From Candidatus Azambacteria bacterium (GTDB taxonomy: Bacteria > Patescibacteriota > Minisyncoccia > GWC2-36-17 > WO2-46-25): DNA of 42,309 bases. This document shows, one piece after another, positions 31,085 to 39,099 of this stretch. The stretch is from assembly GCA_016234725.1 (NCBI GenBank), contig JACRAK010000008.1:1-42309 (forward strand), in the 5' to 3' direction. Every line of letters begins with the position of its first letter. The first letter of the stretch is position 1. The position numbers were made by a program, and so were the translations under genes. Under the pieces are notes generated by a model, which was given only the letters and a program-made list of their open reading frames with translations, was not told the DNA's origin and ran no database searches.

Positions 31085-31597
31085 ATGAAGATCGCAAGAA
31101 TTCTTATGGTGGCGGAGGCAAGCAGATCAGCGCCGGACGAACTGTCACTGCGCGTTGTGTTCCTCGATGATCCCCACAAAGATCATTCTCAAGAAGATGA
31201 AGCGTCTTTTCTGATATTGGACAAGAACACCGCTCGGCGCTATGGCATTCCGTATTCGCTTGATGCATTCGGAAAAGAGATCGTCTGCACGCTTACAAGT
31301 TGTCCGTACCCGCTCACCGAGCCGATCGAAAATAATATCCTCGTGCTTAAAGAGATCCGCGAAGAAAGAAGGAGCGGACATCACTGCACCACTTTCAGTA
31401 TTCCTCCTTTCCAAACAGAAACTGAAGAATGTTACACGCTAAAACTTGTAACCCCCGGCAAAGGCGGCTTGCAACACCGTTTGCCTCCGCGCCCTTTCTA
31501 CGAGCTCATTTTTGAGCTCACTAAGAAAGAATGCAGGGAGCACAAAAACCTTCCGCAGGATTCAGTATTCGCAGTCGAATTCCATCTCAAACCGTAA
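31085..31597 (+). CDS. Unknown 170-aa protein after tRNA-Leu
   Basis: I do not recognise it. The start is ATG 31085 (MKIARILMVAEASR) after AAGGAGGAGAT; the ORF-track extension to 30974 would translate the tRNA. The protein is soluble and mixed alpha/beta, with EDEASFLILDKNTARRYG and a C-terminal FAVEFHLKP. It probably shares the tRNA-Leu promoter and ends at a clear terminator. Confidence 0.75.
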   Translation: MKIARILMVAEASRSAPDELSLRVVFLDDPHKDHSQEDEASFLILDKNTARRYGIPYSLDAFGKEIVCTLTSCPYPLTEPIENNILVLKEIREERRSGHHCTTFSIPPFQTETEECYTLKLVTPGKGGLQHRLPPRPFYELIFELTKKECREHKNLPQDSVFAVEFHLKP

Positions 31598-31610
31598 CTC
31601 CACGACATAC

Positions 31611-31648
31611 AAAAAAGGCGACCCATTCCATTGGGCCGCCTTTTTATT
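31611..31648. terminator. Bidirectional terminator 31085 / 31647 genes
   Basis: AAAAAAGGCGaCCCA-TTCCAT-TGGGcCGCCTTTTT: A-run on the left and T-run on the right let it serve both converging genes. Confidence 0.85.
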
Positions 31649-32054
31649 ATACTACCGCGCTATGCGCTTTCTCCAGCTTTGCAATGCCATAGTGCTCAAG
31701 CCGGGCAAAAAATGTTTCGATGTCGCTTTGGTATCGCCGAAACACCTGATGCGGCAGACCATACAGAAGTTTTTCTTTGATCTCTTTCGCCGCTTCCTTC
31801 CACACGGGAACATCCAGCACGAGCGCGTCCGCCTGCGTGAATTTCTTCATCGCAAACAATAATTCCTTCGTGCGCTCAAGCACATCCTTGTTCGGATCTT
31901 CCCGCACGTACTCTCCGATGAGCGCGCCGATGATGATCTGCTTGGCATCATCGGACATACAGCACACATCTCTCACCGCGGTCGCGAAATGCTCTGCGAG
32001 GCGGCTTTCATCTCCTTGCTGATCAAAAAACTTCTTCTTTGCGTCGGTCTGCAT
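31647..32054 (-). CDS. Unknown 135-aa protein
   Basis: I do not recognise it. The start ATG 32054 follows AAAAAGGAGAGGCGT. The predicted protein is mainly helical (LAEHFATAVRDVCCMSDDAKQ, DVLERTKELLFAMKKF), with no membrane segment. The stop lies within the shared terminator. Confidence 0.7.
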   Translation of the reverse strand: MQTDAKKKFFDQQGDESRLAEHFATAVRDVCCMSDDAKQIIIGALIGEYVREDPNKDVLERTKELLFAMKKFTQADALVLDVPVWKEAAKEIKEKLLYGLPHQVFRRYQSDIETFFARLEHYGIAKLEKAHSAVV

Positions 32055-32153
32055 ACGCCTCTCCTTTTTTTATGCGTGAAGTATTTTAAATTCAAAAGAA
32101 CTGTTCTCACACCATAGAGAAAAGCCGCTCAAAAGTCAACGGATCTTGTATAC

Positions 32154-32606
32154 TTATCCTCTTACCTCTTCTCCTCCGTTCGCTTCTTCGCTTTTTTCGC
32201 GCTTGATGACGCGCCAATGATAGAGATACAATGGCAACCCGACAAGGATAAACGAAAGCGCCGTCGCCGCCTCTCTCTGCCGCTGTGAAACGACAGGGTC
32301 AAACTGCTCCTGATTTTTCTTCCAATTCGCATACATAACAAGCCATTCCTGCATCGCTATCTTTTCGTCTTCGGTAAGGTTTTCTATCTTCCCCTCCTTC
32401 ACCGCCGTCTCAATGCGCTTCTCCGTAATGGCGGGCATCGGCGGTTGCTTGCTCCACATGCGCTGTTCTTCATCGGCCTTAGTGAACACCCACGCCTTGA
32501 GCCCCATATCTACGAATCGTACTCCCCCGATAACCACAAGCACCAGCCCGACCAGCGAGAACGTGTATAAATAAATTGTCCTGATGAGCGTATTTTTTTT
32601 GAACAT
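32154..32606 (-). CDS. Small membrane protein with two TM helices
   Basis: This 150-aa protein has TM helices at residues ~10-32 (YLYTFSLVGLVLVVIGGVRFVDM) and ~113-130 (ALSFILVGLPLYLYHW). Between them is a charged ~75-residue loop predicted helical. It lies 10 nt downstream of leuS on the same strand. No family recognised. Confidence 0.7.
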   Translation of the reverse strand: MFKKNTLIRTIYLYTFSLVGLVLVVIGGVRFVDMGLKAWVFTKADEEQRMWSKQPPMPAITEKRIETAVKEGKIENLTEDEKIAMQEWLVMYANWKKNQEQFDPVVSQRQREAATALSFILVGLPLYLYHWRVIKREKSEEANGGEEVRG

Positions 32607-32616
32607 AGTAGTTCCG

Positions 32617-35600
32617 CTAGATGATAATATTAATAAGCCGATCTGGTACGAATATTTTTTTACAGATCTCCTTTCCTTCGATATGTTTTTTTACATTTTC
32701 ACTTGCCGTCGCTTGCTGCATCGCTTCGCTTTCTGAAATGCCTTTTTGCACGCGGACCACATCCCGCACCTTGCCGTTTATCTGTATGACAAGATCAAAC
32801 ATATTCTCCACAACTAATTTCTTATCGAATTTCGGCCATGTCTGCGCGTGCACCGATCCTTTTTTCCCGAGTATTTCCCACATCTCTTCCGCAAGGAACG
32901 GAGCGAACGGCGCAAGCAACAACACAAACATTTGACAATTGATCTTTGACATTTGACTCTGCTTCTCCATTTCATTAAGCAATATCATCAATGCGCTGAT
33001 GGCGGTATTGAAATGGAAGTGCTCGATGTCTTCCGTCGCCTTTTTTATGGTTTTATGCACCGATCGCTCCAACTCACTGTTTTGGGATTTTGCCGGAGTA
33101 GCTTTCTTTATTCCTGCCGTCGCTCGAACTATCTTATGCACCCGCTCCAAAAAACGCACGATGCCAGCAATGCCCTGCGTGTCCCATGGCTTCGCGTCTT
33201 CAAGCGGTCCCATGAACATCTCATACATGCGCAACACATCCGCGCCATGCTGATCGACAATGGTGATCGGATTGATGACATTCCCTTTTGACTTCGACAT
33301 CTTTTGTTTATCCGGACCCAGGATAAGCCCCTGATTGATGAGCTTATGGAACGGTTCTTTTTTGGACACGATGCCGATATCATATAAAACCTTATGCCAG
33401 AACCGTGCGTACAACAAATGGAGTACCGCGTGCTCCGCGCCGCCCACATACACATCCACCGGCGACCAATATTTTTCCTTTTTCGGATCAACAAGCGCCT
33501 TCTTATTCTTCGGATCCATGAACCGCAGATAATACCAGCACGACCCCGCCCACTGAGGCATCGTATTCGTTTCCCGCCGCGCAGGACCGCCGCACCGCGG
33601 ACACTTCGTTTTCACCCATGTGTCTATTTTTGCAAGCGGCGACTCCCCTGTGCCGGACGGCTCATAGCTTTTTACGTTCGGCAATTTCACCGGCAATTGT
33701 TTTTCAGGCACCGCGATCCAGCCGGGATTCAGCAATTCTCCTTTGGAGAATGTGCTACTTTTGACTTTTGACTTTTGACTTTTGACTTCATCGGCGCAGC
33801 ATTCACAAAAAACAAGCGGGAACGGCTCACCCCAATACCGCTGCCGCGCAAAGATCCAATCATGCAATTTGTAATTCACCACTTCTTTTCCTTTCACGAA
33901 CCGCACGATCTCCGTGCGCGCAACAGCCGATGTCATGCCGGTGAACTTGCCTGAGCGGATGAGCACGCCATCATCCGTGAACGCTTTTTTCATGCGCGTC
34001 GCAGCCGCAAGCGCTTCCGGGAACTCATGCGTTCCCATGGCAAGGAACGTGAAATGCCCGCCATGCGGCAGCCATAACGGCTTCACTCCGAGCGCCTCCC
34101 CGAACAAACGCGCACTTTCCTTGATGCGGTCGATATCATCGTCAGCGACAATGATCTCAATATCATCCGCGAGCGTTCTCACGCTTGCATCGATATCGAA
34201 CGCGTAGAGCTCTTCCAGACGCGCCGTTTCTTCTCCCTTGAGCACTTTGCTTGGTGCGATCAAGATCAATTTTTTCACTTTCCTCTTGCGCTCGCCGAGC
34301 CACCGCATCAAAAATGAACATGCGGCGCTATGTCCGACCAGAATGCTCTGCTCCCCGACCGGCAGTTTTTCGAATTCTTTTTTCCATTCTTCATGCCGCG
34401 GCGCCCACGGCGTCGGCATGGACGGCGCGAATGTTTTGACGCCGCGCGCCTCCATTGTTTCTTTCAACCATGGCAGCCAATGACGCTCGTTATCAGGAAG
34501 ATACCCCGCTTCTTGCCGTCTGTCTTTTTGCGGAGAGCCGTGCACAATGATGCAATTTGCATCTGCGGAAACAACAACATCTTCTATCGGCAACCCATGC
34601 GCCTGTGCAAATGCAAAATCGCGCTCGTCATGCGCGGGCACCGCCATCACCGCTCCCGTACCGTATCCGCCAAGCACATAGTCGGCGACATACACGGGAA
34701 TCGCGCGCCCATTCGCGGGATTCACCGCCTTCACGCCCTCAAGCCGCACGCCGGTCTTCCCTTTTGCCTCTGCGGTACGCTCAAGATCGCTTTTATTTTT
34801 CGCCGCGACCACATACGCGCTTACCTCTTTATAATTCTCAATGCCTAAGATGTTTTCCTGCACCAGGGGATGCTCCGGCGCAAGCACCGCATATGTTGCG
34901 CCGTACAACGTATCTGCGCGCGTCGTAAACACCGAAACAGCGCTCGGAAACACCCTCCCCGTCTTCACCGCATCCCGCACGCCTTCAAACATCTCCACAA
35001 ACTCATCGTGCCCGTATTCTTTCGGCATCTCGTCCACGCTCTGCCATTTCAATTCATGCCCGGTATTGGCCGCAGGCTTCGCATTTTTCTTCTTCATGCG
35101 AAACACCAGCAAGGGAATGTTCCCTTTGCCTGCTTTAGGGTGGAAATATCCCAAAAAGCCGAGATATTCGACGTCGCGCGCGCCAAACCCCGCTTCTTCT
35201 TCGATCTCTCGCATCGCCGCTTGCACCATGTCCGTATCTTCGCGCTCTATTTTCCCCCCGGGAAAAAGCCACTTTCCTGCAAACGCGCCGCCCTTCCTCC
35301 GCTCAAGCAATGTTTCCCCTTTCTCATTGATGCACGCAAAAAGAACCTTATCTTGCTTCTCATGATACACGCGGAAATCAAGCTCCGCCCCTTCGGATCT
35401 CCCGATCCAATTGCGCTGCATCGATTTCAATTGCTCCGACCACTCCAACCCATCGAGATCTTTCAAAAGCCTATCGGCATACGTTGTGATCTTGAGCATC
35501 CATTGGCGCAGATTGCGGCGCTCCACCACCGTGCCGCACCGCTCACACACGCCATTCCCCACCACCTCTTCATTGGCAAGCGCCGTTTTGCATGACGGAC

Positions 35601-36075
35601 AAAAATTGATGGGCACTTCCGCTTCATAGGCAAGCCCGCGCTCGAACAGTTTCAAAAATATCCATTGCGTCCATCGGTAGTAATCAGGATCGGTCGTGTT
35701 GATCTCGCGCGCCCAGTCATACCCGAGCCCCACCGCATCCATTTGCTTCTTGAAATTCGCGACGTTCTTTTTTACCACCTTCGCGGGATGCACTTTATTC
35801 TTGATCGCGAAATTTTCCGCGGGCAGGCCGAATGCGTCCCACCCCATCGGATGCAGGACATTGTATCCCTGCATGCGCAAAAAGCGCGCGTAAATATCCG
35901 TCGCCACTTCCCCTTCCGTGTGCCCGACATGCAACCCCTCGCCGGACGGATACGGGAACATGTCCAACACGTATCGTTTTGGTTTTTTTGAGCCGTCCTG
36001 CGCCGCATAGAGCTTTTTGTTTTTCACCCATGCGCGCGCCCATTTCCGCGCCAGTTTTTTATGATCGTAGCTCAT
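32617..36075 (-). CDS. leuS: Leucyl-tRNA synthetase with NUDIX and RBBP9-like hydrolase insertions
   Basis: The synthetase body is canonical: HIGH motif as LHVGHTEG (~49-55), zinc clusters CPSC/CERC (159-180) and CPRC (825), editing domain (VFTTRADTLYGAT; GTGAVMAVPAHDERDF), KMSKS at 925-929, and the C-terminal domain. It has 1152 aa, far above the usual ~800-970. Two whole domains interrupt the editing (CP1) region. Residues ~240-370 are a NUDIX domain with FPGGKIEREDTDMVQAAMRE and IEEEAGF. Residues ~503-697 are an RBBP9/YdeN-type serine hydrolase (CIIVHGS, ILVGHSAACSFLMRWL with Ser583, VADDDID, LPHGGHF with His674). Both keep catalytic residues. Two short low-complexity repeats (33757, 32929) also add residues. 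The reading frame is intact throughout. Confidence 0.96.
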   Translation of the reverse strand: MSYDHKKLARKWARAWVKNKKLYAAQDGSKKPKRYVLDMFPYPSGEGLHVGHTEGEVATDIYARFLRMQGYNVLHPMGWDAFGLPAENFAIKNKVHPAKVVKKNVANFKKQMDAVGLGYDWAREINTTDPDYYRWTQWIFLKLFERGLAYEAEVPINFCPSCKTALANEEVVGNGVCERCGTVVERRNLRQWMLKITTYADRLLKDLDGLEWSEQLKSMQRNWIGRSEGAELDFRVYHEKQDKVLFACINEKGETLLERRKGGAFAGKWLFPGGKIEREDTDMVQAAMREIEEEAGFGARDVEYLGFLGYFHPKAGKGNIPLLVFRMKKKNAKPAANTGHELKWQSVDEMPKEYGHDEFVEMFEGVRDAVKTGRVFPSAVSVFTTRADTLYGATYAVLAPEHPLVQENILGIENYKEVSAYVVAAKNKSDLERTAEAKGKTGVRLEGVKAVNPANGRAIPVYVADYVLGGYGTGAVMAVPAHDERDFAFAQAHGLPIEDVVVSADANCIIVHGSPQKDRRQEAGYLPDNERHWLPWLKETMEARGVKTFAPSMPTPWAPRHEEWKKEFEKLPVGEQSILVGHSAACSFLMRWLGERKRKVKKLILIAPSKVLKGEETARLEELYAFDIDASVRTLADDIEIIVADDDIDRIKESARLFGEALGVKPLWLPHGGHFTFLAMGTHEFPEALAAATRMKKAFTDDGVLIRSGKFTGMTSAVARTEIVRFVKGKEVVNYKLHDWIFARQRYWGEPFPLVFCECCADEVKSQKSKVKSSTFSKGELLNPGWIAVPEKQLPVKLPNVKSYEPSGTGESPLAKIDTWVKTKCPRCGGPARRETNTMPQWAGSCWYYLRFMDPKNKKALVDPKKEKYWSPVDVYVGGAEHAVLHLLYARFWHKVLYDIGIVSKKEPFHKLINQGLILGPDKQKMSKSKGNVINPITIVDQHGADVLRMYEMFMGPLEDAKPWDTQGIAGIVRFLERVHKIVRATAGIKKATPAKSQNSELERSVHKTIKKATEDIEHFHFNTAISALMILLNEMEKQSQMSKINCQMFVLLLAPFAPFLAEEMWEILGKKGSVHAQTWPKFDKKLVVENMFDLVIQINGKVRDVVRVQKGISESEAMQQATASENVKKHIEGKEICKKIFVPDRLINIII
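32929..32969. repeat. GTCAAA-type repeat in frame in leuS (C-terminal domain)
   Basis: TTTGACAATTGATCTTTGAC and ATTTGACTCTGC units encode KQSQMSKINCQMF between NEME and VLLLAPFAPF, where ordinary LeuRS has only a few residues. Confidence 0.6.
33757..33789. repeat. Four tandem ACTTTTG units in frame in leuS
   Basis: ACTTTTGACTTTTGACTTTT continues to four units; it encodes VKSQKSKVKSS. It lies next to a TTCTCC/GGAGAA mini-hairpin, together adding ~20 residues after CECC. Confidence 0.75.
33985..34569 (-). other. RBBP9/YdeN-like serine hydrolase domain embedded in LeuRS
   Basis: This part of leuS encodes a complete alpha/beta-hydrolase with nucleophile elbow VGHSAAC, an acidic VADDDID turn and a C-terminal GGHFTF histidine. 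It sits between HGLPIEDVVV and AFTDDGVLIRSGKF of the editing domain. Confidence 0.85.
34966..35358 (-). other. NUDIX domain embedded in LeuRS
   Basis: This part of leuS encodes KVLFACINEKGETLLERRKGG and GKWLFPGGKIERED, then MREIEEEAGF. The Nudix box is nearly canonical; the first glutamate position is shifted or replaced by Asp. It sits between EGAELDF and VSVFTTRADTL, which are adjacent in ordinary LeuRS. Confidence 0.85.
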
Positions 36076-36139
36076 GAATGATTAAAATAGCATAACACTT
36101 TACAAAAATTTTTCAAGCAAGCGAACTCATACATCGTCC

Positions 36140-36168
36140 TTGAACAATGCTTCGGTTTTTATTATAAT
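36140..36168 (+). promoter_or_regulatory. Promoter of the 36175 gene (leaderless)
   Basis: TTGAAC (36140-36145), 17-nt spacer, TATAAT (36163-36168), then 6 nt to ATG 36175. Confidence 0.8.
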
Positions 36169-36174
36169 AGCTTT

Positions 36175-36840
36175 ATGGGAAAACAAAAAATACCAGAGCA
36201 GGAAATTAAAACCATCGTCCGACTCCGCGAAACTGGGCATACACTGCCAGAAATCAGAAAAATCATCCCCAGGGGAAATGGGACTATATTTAAATATATA
36301 AAAAATGTTACTATCCTACCCGCATATAAAGAGACGTGGGAAGCAAAACGCGGCGGAAGCAAGGCTTTATCCATAAAAAACTGGACTGAAGCGCAACAAA
36401 AGGCAAACGTAATTATTCCTCATATCAATGCAAAAGAGAAAATTATTATTGCCGCGTGCTTGTATTGGGGCGAAGGAACAAAGGGTGATTTCAGCTTATC
36501 AAACACTGATCCAATTCTTATAAAAACATTTGTTACATGCTTGAAAGAAATTGGAGTAACGAATAAAGATCTGAGAATAACAATTAGAACATATGAAGAC
36601 CTGGACCGGGAAAAAGTTATTGCCCATTGGGCAAAGATAGTCGGCATTCCTAAAAAGCAAATATTGGGCATAAACGTGTTAAAAGGAAAGAAGCATGGAA
36701 AACTTCAGTATGGCATGTGTAGAGTCAGGGTGACAAAAGGCGCCCGATACCTTAAGCTACTTCAAAGCACAGTGAAAACGATTGCCAAACAAATTTCTTC
36801 CAGCCCTTGTAGTTTAATGGATAGAACACCTCACTCCTAA
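36175..36840 (+). CDS. HTH protein, possibly LAGLIDADG-like; 3' end inside tRNA-Arg
   Basis: The 221-aa protein has an N-terminal helix-turn-helix (EQEIKTIVRLRETGHTLPEI) followed by a domain with ACLYWGEGTKGDFSLSNTDP and IKTFVTCLKEIGV. It resembles LAGLIDADG-type domains of small homing-endonuclease-like proteins, but the assignment is tentative. Basic residues near the C-terminus (KKHGKLQYGMCRVRVTKGARY) suit DNA binding. The last 12 codons and the TAA lie within the tRNA-Arg gene on the same strand. Its AT-richer composition compared with neighbours, its own promoter and its position at a tRNA hint at a mobile origin. Confidence 0.7.
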   Translation: MGKQKIPEQEIKTIVRLRETGHTLPEIRKIIPRGNGTIFKYIKNVTILPAYKETWEAKRGGSKALSIKNWTEAQQKANVIIPHINAKEKIIIAACLYWGEGTKGDFSLSNTDPILIKTFVTCLKEIGVTNKDLRITIRTYEDLDREKVIAHWAKIVGIPKKQILGINVLKGKKHGKLQYGMCRVRVTKGARYLKLLQSTVKTIAKQISSSPCSLMDRTPHS

Positions 36841-36874
36841 CGAGGCAATGGCGGTTCGATTCCGCCCGAGGGCA
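36803..36874 (+). tRNA. tRNA-Arg (CCU)
   Basis: Acceptor GCCCTTG/CGAGGGC (one G-T pair), D-arm GTTT...GAAC, anticodon loop CTCCTAA giving CCT, T-arm GGCGGTTCGATTCCGCC. No CCA encoded. The anticodon stem has one A-C mismatch next to the loop. The stop codon of the preceding ORF falls in its anticodon loop. Confidence 0.92.
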
Positions 36875-36884
36875 CAAAAGGTAC

Positions 36885-36957
36885 GGGCCATTAGCTCATT
36901 TGGTAGAGCGCTTCCATGGCATGGAAGAGGCGACCGGTTCGAATCCGGTATGGTCCA
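36885..36957 (+). tRNA. tRNA-Ala (GGC)
   Basis: Acceptor GGGCCAT/ATGGTCC, D-arm GCTC...GAGC, anticodon stem CTTCC/GGAAG with loop ATGGCAT giving GGC, T-arm ACCGGTTCGAATCCGGT. No CCA encoded. It lies 10 nt after tRNA-Arg, so the two share a transcript. Confidence 0.95.
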
Positions 36958-36979
36958 CAATCAAACTTTCTTTTGAAAA

Positions 36980-37426
36980 ATGAAGAATATTTTTTACAAA
37001 GTCATAAGTCCATTCAGAACCACATATTGGTTTGTTTTTCGTCCGAAAACGATGGGCGCAAAATGTCTCATTGAGCATAACGATAAATTTTTGATGATAC
37101 GCAATACCTATGGCCGCAAGCACTGGACATTTCCGGGTGGCGGCGTAAAAAAGAGTGAAGCGCCCGAGAAAGCCGCACAACGGGAAGCCCACGAAGAAGT
37201 CGGCATCGCACTTGAAACACTTATCCCCATCGGCCAATACTTCAACACAAGGCAATATAAAAGAGATACTGTATATTGTTTCCATGGAAAAACTCACAAT
37301 ACCTATTTCAAAATTGATAACGATGAAGTTTTAGAAGCTGCTTGGTTTTCTATTGCGGATATTCCCGCAATGAGGTCGCGTTCAGTTGATGCGGTGTTAG
37401 ATTTGTATGCCAATTCCCTAAAATAA
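36980..37426 (+). CDS. NUDIX hydrolase
   Basis: The 148-aa protein has a full Nudix box: GGGVKKSEAPEKAAQREAHE then EVGI (GX5EX7REUXEEXGU). It would hydrolyse nucleoside diphosphates linked to another group; substrate unknown. The N-terminal ~25 residues (FYKVISPFRTTYWFVFRP) are hydrophobic and could touch the membrane. It lies between the tRNA pair and the hydrolase-PLD gene, 10 nt upstream of the latter, likely one operon. The same domain type is inserted in the LeuRS encoded 0.9 kb away. Confidence 0.92.
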   Translation: MKNIFYKVISPFRTTYWFVFRPKTMGAKCLIEHNDKFLMIRNTYGRKHWTFPGGGVKKSEAPEKAAQREAHEEVGIALETLIPIGQYFNTRQYKRDTVYCFHGKTHNTYFKIDNDEVLEAAWFSIADIPAMRSRSVDAVLDLYANSLK

Positions 37427-37436
37427 AATAATTCCT

Positions 37437-39077
37437 ATGCAAAAAAGAGCATTTATAATTCACGGCTGGGGCGGTTATCCCGAAGAAGGATGGTTCCCAT
37501 GGTTAAAGCAAGAACTCGGAAAAGAAGGCTTTGCAGTGAACGCTCCTGCCATGCCAGAACCAGGAGAGCCGGTTATTGAAAAATGGGTTTCGCATCTTTC
37601 TCGTGTTGTTGGAGAGCCCGATGAAAACACATACTTCATCGGGCACGGCATCGGGTGCCAGGCCATCCTCCGTTATATGGAAAGTTTGCCGGCTGATGCA
37701 AAAGTCGGCGGTGCGATTTTTGTTGCGGGGTTTTTCACGCTCACCAATGTAGATACCGATGAAGAAAAAGAAATAGCAAAGCCGTGGCTTAAAACACCGA
37801 TCGATTTCGAAAAGGTGAAACAGCATACGAAAAAGTTTTTTGCCGTATTTTCCGACGATGATGAAGTTGTGCCCATAGATAACAAAGAATTATTTGAACA
37901 AAGATTAGGCGCAATAACAGCGATCGAGCACGGTAAAGGACATTTCGGCGGAAGCGATGGAATCACGGACCTGCCTGGCGTATACGAAGTACTTTTAAAA
38001 ATGGCCAATGGGAAGCATCGGCGGGCACGCGTACTCAATCCCATAAAACACATATTCTACACAACTTCAGAAAAAGCATGGGATGGCATGCTTGCAGCGA
38101 TATCGGGCGCGAAAAAATCGATTTACATCGAGATGTATATTTTCGTCGATAACACCCCTGAGCACGGTTTTTTTGAAATGCTTGCGCAGAAAGCGCGTGA
38201 AGGCGTACGCGTGCGCGTCATTATCGATTCTTTGGGAAGCAACGGGCTCAACCATCATGCTATTGAAAACGCACGGCGTGCCGGCGTTGAATTACTTCTG
38301 TTCAGTTATTGGCTTCAACACACGCATAAAAAAATATTGGTCGTTGATGAAAAAATTGCATTTGTGGGCGGTGTGAACATCCATAAACTTTTTAAGAAGT
38401 GGAACGATCTGCAGATCCGCGTGAAGGGACCCATCGTTAAAAGCATCATCCGTTCATTTGCGCGCACCTATCAGATGTGCGGAGGCAAAGATCCGCTCAT
38501 GCTTTCATGGAACAGCAAAAAAACCATACTGAACAAAGCAAAGCTTTGGATCCTCGAACACTGGCAGCCGGAAAGCAGGCGGCTGATCAAGAAATATTAC
38601 CAGGAAGCCATCCGCAATGCGCACACAAGCATCACTATCGTGACACCATATTTCGCGCCCCAGCGGTGGCTTGTCGGCGCGCTGCACCAGGCGCTACTGC
38701 GCGGCGTCTCCGTGGACATCCTGCTTCCGGAACGCACCGATCTGTGGCATATTAACCATGTGAATTATTTTTTCATGTATCGCCTGCGCGTATTAGGCGC
38801 CATCATCCACCTCTCTCCTGGAATGAATCATGCAAAAGCGATGCTGATCGATGACGCTGAAGGCATGGTCGGCTCGCAAAATATCGACCCGCTTTCATTC
38901 CAGTACAATATTGAAGCGGGCATCTTTTTCAGGGAAAAGAACATGGTAAAAAGCCTCGTAGAGATCATCAAGGGATGGAAAAGAGGATCATTTATTTTCG
39001 ACCCTTCAACGAAAAAGCCCGGGTGGTTTGATTACGCTCTTTCCCCCATTCTTCGCATTTTTCAACGGTTCATATAA
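37437..39077 (+). CDS. Fusion: RBBP9-like hydrolase (Ser lost) + phospholipase D/cardiolipin synthase
   Basis: Residues 1-~190 look like RBBP9/YdeN (AFIIHGWGGYPEEGWFPWL; FSDDDEVVP; GKGHFGG). The nucleophile elbow reads FIGHGIGCQ, with glycine where serine should be, so this half is probably catalytically dead and perhaps binds a ligand. Residues ~200-546 are a PLD domain with both HKD motifs (HKKILVVD and HAKAMLIDD), each followed by GG/GS and an N, as in cardiolipin synthases that join phosphatidylglycerol units. The protein lacks the N-terminal TM helices of classical Cls. It follows the NUDIX gene by 10 nt. Confidence 0.9.
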   Translation: MQKRAFIIHGWGGYPEEGWFPWLKQELGKEGFAVNAPAMPEPGEPVIEKWVSHLSRVVGEPDENTYFIGHGIGCQAILRYMESLPADAKVGGAIFVAGFFTLTNVDTDEEKEIAKPWLKTPIDFEKVKQHTKKFFAVFSDDDEVVPIDNKELFEQRLGAITAIEHGKGHFGGSDGITDLPGVYEVLLKMANGKHRRARVLNPIKHIFYTTSEKAWDGMLAAISGAKKSIYIEMYIFVDNTPEHGFFEMLAQKAREGVRVRVIIDSLGSNGLNHHAIENARRAGVELLLFSYWLQHTHKKILVVDEKIAFVGGVNIHKLFKKWNDLQIRVKGPIVKSIIRSFARTYQMCGGKDPLMLSWNSKKTILNKAKLWILEHWQPESRRLIKKYYQEAIRNAHTSITIVTPYFAPQRWLVGALHQALLRGVSVDILLPERTDLWHINHVNYFFMYRLRVLGAIIHLSPGMNHAKAMLIDDAEGMVGSQNIDPLSFQYNIEAGIFFREKNMVKSLVEIIKGWKRGSFIFDPSTKKPGWFDYALSPILRIFQRFI

Positions 39078-39099
39078 AGAACACGGGGACTATCGCTCT

